Assembly (NCBI GenBank): GCA_040510575.1
Contig: JBEVIU010000105.1
Span: 1-10,956 of the forward strand
DNA length: 10,956 nucleotides
Direction of reading: 5' to 3'
Source of the DNA: DASUMF01 sp040510575
GTDB lineage: Bacteria > Actinomycetota > Acidimicrobiia > IMCC26256 > DASPTH01
The notes beneath the pieces are model-generated. The model saw nothing but the letters and a program-made list of their open reading frames with translations, ran no database searches and had not been told where the DNA came from. The position numbers and the translations under genes were made by a program. Shown one piece after another: positions 5,677 through 10,956 of this stretch. The stretch's first letter is position 1, and every line of letters starts with the position of its first letter.

Positions 5677-6327
5677 TCACCCGAAGATGGCCCGGCGCAC
5701 CTCGTCGAGCTCCTCGAACGGGATGCACGGCACGCCGTACACCGCGCACCACTGCGCCAGCGCGCCCTTGGCGAACACGGTGTCGGCCAGGAGCGCCGCC
5801 TTGCGGTCGCTGGCGCCGTCACCCACCAGCACGGTGGCCTTGCCCTCGTGGCGTGCGTCCTTGATCGGCGCCTGCTTGCAAACACCGCACGACGAGCACG
5901 GACAGCACCGGTCCTCGTGGGGGAACTGCAGCTCGCCGGTCGCGAAGTCGACCGCATTCGTGAGCACGCGGAGGCTGAGCGGTGCGCACACGTCGTGCAC
6001 GTAGAAGCCGAAGCCGTCGGAGACCACGGTGACCTCGGCGCCTGCGCCGCGCAGCGCGTCGACGAGCGGCTCGAAACCCGGGTCGACGCCGACCTCGGCC
6101 GCCACGGCACGCAGCTCGGTTTCGGTGCCCGACACGAGCGCCCACTGATCCATCAGCAATTCGCGGCTCTCGATCTCGCCTCGCTCGTACTGCTCGTGCA
6201 ACGCCCACCACTCGTCGTGCGGCGCCGCGTGCTCGAGCAGGTGCATGCCGACGTCGGCCGTGGTGATCGTGCCGTCGAAATCGAGGAACACCGCCGTGCG
6301 CGCGAGGTCGAGACCGAGGCGCGGCAT
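5677..6327 (-). CDS. MtnX-like HAD-IB family phosphatase
   Basis: This 216-residue haloacid-dehalogenase-fold hydrolase has motif I, AVFLDFDGTIT, with nucleophile Asp16 and acid/base Asp18. Motif II is VTVVSDGFGF with Ser103. Motif IV is VLVGDGASDRKAAL with Asp170 and Asp174. A Cys cluster, CCPCSSCGVCK (residues 141-151), matches the Cys-rich CGxCK region known from MtnX, the phosphatase of the methionine salvage pathway. The protein therefore belongs to the MtnX/DKMTPPase-like group, though the substrate may differ (phosphoserine phosphatase is a related alternative). No other salvage gene is present here. The frame is open to 6414, but ATG 6327 is chosen because the domain starts there and TACCAT lies 6 nt upstream without an SD. 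It is divergent from the flavoprotein gene and precedes rnhB by 36 nt. Confidence 0.88.
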   Translation of the reverse strand: MPRLGLDLARTAVFLDFDGTITTADVGMHLLEHAAPHDEWWALHEQYERGEIESRELLMDQWALVSGTETELRAVAAEVGVDPGFEPLVDALRGAGAEVTVVSDGFGFYVHDVCAPLSLRVLTNAVDFATGELQFPHEDRCCPCSSCGVCKQAPIKDARHEGKATVLVGDGASDRKAALLADTVFAKGALAQWCAVYGVPCIPFEELDEVRRAIFG

Positions 6328-6333
6328 GTGGCG

Positions 6334-6339
6334 ATGGTA
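6334..6339 (-). promoter_or_regulatory. -10 hexamer of the HAD phosphatase gene (leaderless)
   Basis: TACCAT on the minus strand lies six nucleotides before the ATG at 6327. No SD is present. It stands in the 86-bp divergent region 6328-6413. Confidence 0.5.
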
Positions 6340-6366
6340 CGTGTCACCCCTCGGTGGGCCGTGTGT

Positions 6367-6407
6367 TTGACTGAGCGCCGGCACAGGTCGTTCACCGTTC
6401 GAGGGGG
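6367..6407 (+). promoter_or_regulatory. leader of the flavoprotein gene: -35-like box and SD
   Basis: TTGACT (6367-6372) matches five of six bases of a -35, but no TAnnnT -10 is found at 16-18 bp, so the promoter is uncertain. AGGGGG (6402-6407), 6 nt before the ATG at 6414, is a convincing SD, so this gene is translated from a leader, unlike the divergent HAD gene. Confidence 0.4.
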
Positions 6408-6413
6408 ATCGCA

Positions 6414-7553
6414 ATGCGGGTTCTGGTGCTCGGAGCAGGCTTCGGAGGCCTGGAGCTCACCACGCGGCTGTCCGAGGCGCTCGGCGCCGACGGCGACGTC
6501 GTGCTGATCGACCAGGCCGACGGGTTCGTGTTCGGCTTCTCGAAGCTCGATGTGATGTTCGGTCGCACGACCGCCGCGGCGGTGACCCACTCCTACGCCG
6601 ACGTGGTGAAGCCGGGCGTGCAGTTCGTGCAGACCACGGTGCGCGCCATCGATCCGGTCGCCAAGCGCGTCGAGACCGACGCCGGCGCGTTCGAGGCCGA
6701 TGTCCTCGTTGTCGCGCTCGGCGCCGACCTCGATCCGGCCGCCACGCCAGGCCTCGTCGAAGTCGGCCACGAGTTCTACACGGTTGCCGGCGCCTTCGCG
6801 TTGCGCGATGTGCTCGCCGGCTTCCCCGGCGGGCGCGTGGTCGTCGGGGTGTGCTCGACGCCGTTCAAGTGCCCGCCCGCGCCCAGCGAGACCGCGCTGC
6901 TCGTCGACGATCACCTCCGCACGCTCGGCCGGCGCGACACCTCCGAGGTGTCGCTCGTCATGCCCCTGGGCACGCCGATCCCCCCGTCGCCGGCTGCGTC
7001 GAACGCGTTGTTGGCTGCGTTCGAGGAACGCGGGATCGCCTGGCACCCCGAGCGGCTCGTGCGTGGCCTCGACCCGGAGCGCAAGGTCGCGCTCCTCGGT
7101 GACGGCAGCGAGCTGCCGTTCGACCTCTTCCTCGGCGTGCCGGTGCACCGTGTCCCCGACGTCGTGGAGGCCTCGGGGATGTGCGTCGACGGGTGGATCC
7201 CGGTGGATCCCCTCACGCTCGAGACGTCGTTCCCCGACGTCTACGCGGTCGGCGACGTCACCAGCGTCGGCACACCGAAAGCCGGCGTGTTCGCCGAGGG
7301 TCAGGCGGTCGTCGTCGCCGATGCGATCATCGCCCGGCAACGCGGCGAGGACGCGGCGACGTACGAGGGTCGCGGCATCTGCTACATCGAATTCGGAAAC
7401 GACCAGGTCGCGCAGGTGAATGCGGTGTTCCTCAGCGGCGAACCGCCCATCGGCATCTACGACGAGCCGTCACTCGGTCTCGCCGCCGACAAGGCCGCAT
7501 TCGGCGCCGATCGCATCCAGCGCTGGTTCGGCCGCACGTGGGCCAACCACTGA
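6414..7553 (+). CDS. FAD-dependent oxidoreductase, sulfide:quinone reductase-like
   Basis: This 379-residue flavoprotein has the disulfide-oxidoreductase fold. The N-terminal FAD site is VLVLGAGFGG (3-12), the second dinucleotide region is near GGRVVVGVCSTPFKCPPAP (139-157), and the C-terminal FAD motif is FPDVYAVGDV (273-282). The motif TPFKCPPAP with Cys153 corresponds to the TPxKCxxAP of sulfide:quinone oxidoreductases and flavocytochrome c sulfide dehydrogenases. Cys323 in GICYIEFG sits where these enzymes carry the second redox cysteine. Both active cysteines therefore seem present, which favours sulfide or another thiol/persulfide as electron donor; NDH-2-like activity is less likely. 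The end, DRIQRWFGRTW, is amphipathic and could touch the membrane. A clear SD supports the ATG. The GH38 gene follows after 72 nt but has its own -10. Confidence 0.87.
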   Translation: MRVLVLGAGFGGLELTTRLSEALGADGDVVLIDQADGFVFGFSKLDVMFGRTTAAAVTHSYADVVKPGVQFVQTTVRAIDPVAKRVETDAGAFEADVLVVALGADLDPAATPGLVEVGHEFYTVAGAFALRDVLAGFPGGRVVVGVCSTPFKCPPAPSETALLVDDHLRTLGRRDTSEVSLVMPLGTPIPPSPAASNALLAAFEERGIAWHPERLVRGLDPERKVALLGDGSELPFDLFLGVPVHRVPDVVEASGMCVDGWIPVDPLTLETSFPDVYAVGDVTSVGTPKAGVFAEGQAVVVADAIIARQRGEDAATYEGRGICYIEFGNDQVAQVNAVFLSGEPPIGIYDEPSLGLAADKAAFGADRIQRWFGRTWANH

Positions 7554-7611
7554 CCGCTGCTGCACTCGACGGACGGCTCCTGTCGCACCCCTGCCCGGTC
7601 AACCCTCGCCG

Positions 7612-7617
7612 TAGCCT
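7612..7617 (+). promoter_or_regulatory. -10 hexamer of the GH38 gene (leaderless)
   Basis: TAGCCT stands eight nucleotides before the GTG at 7626, and there is no SD. It lies in the 72-nt gap after the flavoprotein gene and supports the GTG start and separate transcription. Confidence 0.4.
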
Positions 7618-7625
7618 GCAGCCCT

Positions 7626-10412
7626 GTGAGCGCAACGCCTCCGGCGCCGACCAACGTCTCCATCGTCCCGCACACGCACTGGGATCGGGAGTGGTACGCC
7701 CCGTTCCAGACCTACCGCGTGCAGCTGGTCCACCTCGTCGACGGATTGCTCGACCTCATGGAGGGCGACGCGTCGTACACCCGGTTCCTGCTCGACGGGC
7801 AGACCGCGGTGGTCGACGACTACCTCGAGGTGAGGCCCGAGGCTGCCGATCGCCTCGCGGAGCTCGTGACGGACGGGCGCTTGCAGGTGGGCCCGTGGAT
7901 GGTGCTCATGGACGAGTTCATGATCTCCGGTGAGACGATCGTGCGCGACCTCCAACTGGGGATCTCGCGCACCCGCACGCTCGGTGGCGACGCCACCGTC
8001 GGCTACCTCCCCGACATGTTCGGTCACGTCGCGCAGATGCCACAGCTCCTCCAACTCGCCGGCATCGACCACGCAGTCGTGTGGCGCGGCGTGCCCGCCG
8101 AGATCGATCGCACCGCATTCTGGTGGGATGCGCCCGACGGCTCGCGCGTGCGCGCCGAGTATCTCTACGGCTCCTATTCGAACGGGCGCGATCTCCCGCG
8201 CGATCCGAGCCTGCTCGTCGCGCGCGCGCGCGGCTACGTGGCCGAGCTGGGCGATGCCGCGCTCCCCGGCGGCGGACTGCTGCTCATGAACGGGTCGGAT
8301 CACCTCGTCCCCCAGAAGCACCTCGGCGCGCTCGTCGCAGCCGCCAACGACGCGCAGACGGATTTCCGGTTCGCGATCACGTCGCTGGCCGAGCACGTGG
8401 CACGGCAACCGGTCGACGGTCTGCAGACCTGGCGCGGCGAGCTTCGCTCCGGCGCACGCGCCAACGTGCTCATGGGCGTGGCGTCCAACCGCGTCGACGT
8501 GCATCAAGCAGCCGCCGCGGCCGAACGCGCGCTCGAACGCAGGGCCGAGCCGCTGAGCGCCCTGTTCGTCGATGCCGACCAGTACCCGCACCGGCTCCTG
8601 GCCCTCGCGTGGCGCAACCTCGTGTTGAACAGCGCGCACGACTCGTCGTGCGCGTGCAGCGCCGACGAGGTCGTCGAAGCGGTGCGCGTGCGCTACCAGG
8701 AGGCGCGCCACATCGGCGAGGCGCTCAGCAACGTTGCGCTCACCGGACTCGCCGCGCAGGTGGTCGCGCCGGAGTCGTCGACGATCGTCGTCAACACGAC
8801 CGCGAGGCCGCGCGCGGGCGCGATCACCTTCACCGTGCCCGGGCGCGGTCCACTCCACCTCCAGGCCGTCGATGACGGATCGGTGCACGCGGCACAGGTC
8901 GTCGGCGAACGCGGCGGCCACGGGCTCGACACGATCGTCACCGGCCAGAAGGTCCGTTGGGTCCTCGAGATGATGCGCGGGCCCGAACTGGCGGGGGCAC
9001 GGATCACACGCGTCGACCGTCAACGCCGCGCCGACGGCGTCGAGGAGTTCACCTTCCACGACGCAGGGCCCGGTGACCCCGAGCTCGATCTCGAGACCAC
9101 GCGCGACGAGCTCCTCGCACTCGGCGAAGCCGGCGCGACGATCGCCATCCACCAGCTGCGCGCGCCCGTGCGCGACGTGGTCGCAGTGGTGCCCGACATC
9201 CCCGGCTTCGGCTGGCGCACGTTCATCCCCGTCGATGGGACACCGGTCGACGGCGAGCCGCCCGCGACCAAATTGCGTCGCACCGCGTTGAATACCAACG
9301 CTCAGCGACGCAGTTTCGTGTTCGGGGACGGGCGGGTGCTCGAGAACGAGCAGGTCCGGGTGGAGGTCGACGCGGGCGACGGCACGCTCACCATCGAGAC
9401 GGACGGCATGCGGATCACCGGAGCCAATCGCTACGTCGACGGCGGCGACGGCGGCGACACGTACAACTACAGCCCGCCTGCGGTCGACCGTCTGGTCGAC
9501 CGGCCCGACACCGTCACGATCGACACGCTCGAAACGGGTCCGGTTCGGGCGCGCCTGCTCGTCACGTCCACCTACCGCTGGCCCACCCACGCGATCGGTG
9601 ACGAACACGCGTGCAGCGCGCGCAGCGACGACGTCGCCGACAGCACCGTCCGCACCACGCTCGAGCTGCGGGCGGGCGAGCAGTTCCTCCGGGTGCAGGT
9701 CGCCGTCGACCACCGCACGCGCGATCACCGGCTGCGCGCCCACTTCCCACTCCCGACGACCGTCACCGCATCACACGCCGAGTGTGCGTTCGCCGTCGTC
9801 GAGCGGGGCCTCACCGCCGAAGGTGGCCCGCACGAGTTCGGACTCCCGACGTTCGTCTCGCGCCGCTTCGTCGACGCCGGCGGTCTCGCGCTCCTCCACG
9901 ACGGACTGCTCGAGTACGAGGTCGTCGACGACGGCCGCGAGCTCGCGCTCACGCTGTTGCGGGCCACCGGCTACCTCTCCCGCTCCGAGCCCTCACTGCG
10001 GCCCAACCCCGCCGGGCCGCTCGACGCCCTCGAAGGCCCACAGCTCCAGACGCCGCTCACCCTCGAATTCGCCGTCTGCCTCCACCGCGGCGACTGGCAC
10101 GACGCGGGCATCGCCGATGCGGCCGACGACTTCCTCGTACCGCTCGAGCGGGTGCGGGGCGGCGGTTGGCCCGGCGCGTCGCGCCCTGCGACCGGCGCTG
10201 CACTGGCCATCGACGGCGCTCGGCCGTCGGCGATCACGCGCGATGACGACGGCGCGCTGGTGATCCGGCTCGTGAACCTCTCGTCCGACGACGCCACCGC
10301 CCGCGTCGACGGCACCGGTCAAGTGGTGAACCTCGTCGGCGAGCCTTTGCGGCCGTTCGCCGACAGCGTCGCACTGCGGCCGTGGGAGATCGTCACCCTG
10401 CGGGTCGATTGA
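7626..10412 (+). CDS. glycoside hydrolase family 38, alpha-mannosidase-like
   Basis: This 928-residue retaining glycosidase lacks a signal peptide, so it is probably cytoplasmic. The catalytic domain opens with VPHTHWDREWY, whose His18 and Asp20 are zinc ligands. GYLPDMFGH follows with nucleophile and zinc ligand Asp130. The helical domain carries the fourth zinc ligand, His339, in LNSAHDSSCACSADEV. The large beta-sandwich region contains the usual GGDGGDTYNYSPP turn near residues 605-620 and extends to the end. The HDSxCxCSxDEV form is closest to the bacterial MngB-like branch (HDSICGCSxD), which includes mannosylglycerate hydrolases, but two positions differ. The substrate is thus open: mannosylglycerate, short alpha-mannosides or glycan breakdown products. 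No sugar transporter or kinase lies nearby. The GTG start is supported by the TAGCCT hexamer and by the domain beginning at residue 12. The 3' end overlaps the methyltransferase gene by 20 nt. Confidence 0.95.
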   Translation: MSATPPAPTNVSIVPHTHWDREWYAPFQTYRVQLVHLVDGLLDLMEGDASYTRFLLDGQTAVVDDYLEVRPEAADRLAELVTDGRLQVGPWMVLMDEFMISGETIVRDLQLGISRTRTLGGDATVGYLPDMFGHVAQMPQLLQLAGIDHAVVWRGVPAEIDRTAFWWDAPDGSRVRAEYLYGSYSNGRDLPRDPSLLVARARGYVAELGDAALPGGGLLLMNGSDHLVPQKHLGALVAAANDAQTDFRFAITSLAEHVARQPVDGLQTWRGELRSGARANVLMGVASNRVDVHQAAAAAERALERRAEPLSALFVDADQYPHRLLALAWRNLVLNSAHDSSCACSADEVVEAVRVRYQEARHIGEALSNVALTGLAAQVVAPESSTIVVNTTARPRAGAITFTVPGRGPLHLQAVDDGSVHAAQVVGERGGHGLDTIVTGQKVRWVLEMMRGPELAGARITRVDRQRRADGVEEFTFHDAGPGDPELDLETTRDELLALGEAGATIAIHQLRAPVRDVVAVVPDIPGFGWRTFIPVDGTPVDGEPPATKLRRTALNTNAQRRSFVFGDGRVLENEQVRVEVDAGDGTLTIETDGMRITGANRYVDGGDGGDTYNYSPPAVDRLVDRPDTVTIDTLETGPVRARLLVTSTYRWPTHAIGDEHACSARSDDVADSTVRTTLELRAGEQFLRVQVAVDHRTRDHRLRAHFPLPTTVTASHAECAFAVVERGLTAEGGPHEFGLPTFVSRRFVDAGGLALLHDGLLEYEVVDDGRELALTLLRATGYLSRSEPSLRPNPAGPLDALEGPQLQTPLTLEFAVCLHRGDWHDAGIADAADDFLVPLERVRGGGWPGASRPATGAALAIDGARPSAITRDDDGALVIRLVNLSSDDATARVDGTGQVVNLVGEPLRPFADSVALRPWEIVTLRVD

Positions 10413-10956
10413 CCCCTACGTGCAAGCCCCGCCCCGTGAGACCCTCCTCCCGGGCGTAGCGCAACCCGGTGCGCTCCACCGCGGCGCGGTACTGCTGGGC
10501 GGTGAACAGACCGAGACGGTGTGCTTCGACCACGTGCTCGACGCCGTCGAGCGTCCCGATGAGGTAGTGCATGTCGATCGTGCTCACCTCGCCGTCGCGT
10601 CCGCTGATCATCACCCGCGCCACCGCCGCGGTGTCGGTGACGTTGCTGTGAGCCGACGCCTGCCCGACGACCCAGTCATCCGGGCCGATCCATCCTTCCA
10701 CCAACAACACCCCGCCAGGCGCGAGGTGCGCGGCCATGTTGGCCATCGCGATGCCGAGATCATCCTCGTTCGTCATGTAGCCGACCGCGCTGAACAAGCA
10801 CGTCACGACGTCGAAGCGCTCGGCCAACGCGAACGTGCGCATGTCGCCCTGGTGGAACTCGATCGCCGGGAACGCGGCGCGGGCTTCATCGAGCATCGGC
10901 GCGCTCGCGTCGACGCCCACCACGCGTGCGTAGTGCGTGGCGAGGTGCGAGAGATG
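10393..10956 (-). CDS. class I SAM-dependent methyltransferase (partial, 5' end outside the window)
   Basis: The frame is open to the window edge, so the N-terminus, including the glycine-rich SAM motif I, is missing; 187 codons are visible. The visible part begins HLSHLATHYARVVGVDASAPML, where GVD carries the acidic residue that binds the SAM ribose. It continues with FHQGDMRTF and FDVVTCLFSAVGYM (motif IV region), then LAPGGVLLVEGW (post-motif strand), and ends RGLHVGVNRPAG. The GDMRTF, FSAVGY and GRGLxVGV elements resemble TylM1/DesVI-type aminosugar N,N-dimethyltransferases, so a small amine or sugar acceptor is possible. General class I methyltransferases share parts of this pattern, and the substrate is unknown. 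The internal GTG at 10923 is not a real start because the Rossmann-fold sequence continues before it. It converges with the GH38 gene with a 20-nt overlap. Confidence 0.88.
   Translation of the reverse strand, partial: HLSHLATHYARVVGVDASAPMLDEARAAFPAIEFHQGDMRTFALAERFDVVTCLFSAVGYMTNEDDLGIAMANMAAHLAPGGVLLVEGWIGPDDWVVGQASAHSNVTDTAAVARVMISGRDGEVSTIDMHYLIGTLDGVEHVVEAHRLGLFTAQQYRAAVERTGLRYAREEGLTGRGLHVGVNRPAG

Noticed and set aside
5005..6507. A 500-codon plus-strand open frame across rnhB and the HAD gene
   Set aside because: It is antisense to two genes with clear catalytic motifs and has a His/Arg-rich shadow composition.
6153..7340. A 395-codon minus-strand open frame across the HAD/flavoprotein boundary
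   Set aside because: It is antisense to the flavoprotein and crosses the divergent promoters; its composition is that of a shadow frame.
8217..8231. Alternating CG run (possible repeat or Z-DNA)
   Set aside because: It is a short run inside the GH38 coding frame, encoding an Ala-Arg-rich segment, and is expected at this GC content.
7599..9743. A 714-codon open frame on the minus strand opposite the GH38 gene
   Set aside because: The GH38 frame has all family motifs. The antisense frame is low-complexity in Val, Asp, Arg and Ala, without recognisable domains, as expected from GC-rich codon bias.

Overview
The window is dense, GC-rich bacterial DNA of ordinary chromosomal character. The protein families (a mycothiol-type DinB-fold protein, a TetR-cupin pair, a TylM1/DesVI-like methyltransferase) and the many genes that lack a Shine-Dalgarno (SD) site but carry a TAnnnT hexamer 6-8 nt before the start codon point to a high-GC actinomycete. 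Its phylum (Actinomycetota) is an inference, and I cannot name a genus. I see no tRNA, rRNA, CRISPR array, insertion sequence, prophage gene or origin.

Layout. At 18-1254 three small plus-strand genes follow one another: a VOC (glyoxalase-fold) protein, a conserved 93-aa protein of unknown function, and a DMP19/DUF4375 protein. At 1217-2396 a TetR repressor (minus) and a cupin (plus) diverge from a shared promoter with a plausible operator. At 2393-3398 (minus) a SpoIIAA-like (STAS-fold) gene is followed 4 nt later by an unrecognised gene. Facing away from that pair is a plus-strand gene (3445-3897) with a CX4R loop like the beta-lactamase-hydrolase-like (BLH/DUF442) phosphatase fold. From 3959 to 6327 lies a minus-strand run. 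In transcription order it holds a MtnX-like HAD phosphatase, ribonuclease HII (rnhB), a TIGR03086-type DinB-fold protein, and a 121-aa protein with a faint Nfu N-terminal-like pattern. Divergent from the HAD gene is a sulfide:quinone-reductase-like flavoprotein (6414-7553), followed by a 928-aa family GH38 alpha-mannosidase (7626-10412). The right edge holds a partial SAM-dependent methyltransferase on the minus strand.

The genes do not form one pathway; most look like housekeeping or small accessory functions. The clearest regulatory unit is TetR-cupin, where the -10 of the cupin promoter lies inside a palindromic ATGGTAC-type site. Two things repeat across the window. Genes without an SD have a -10-like hexamer placed for leaderless transcription. 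Three of the four convergent gene pairs overlap at their 3' ends, leaving no room for separate terminators. I found no convincing new multi-gene system. The points most worth checking are the leaderless pattern, the TetR operator, the unusual GH38 motif, and the unrecognised small proteins.
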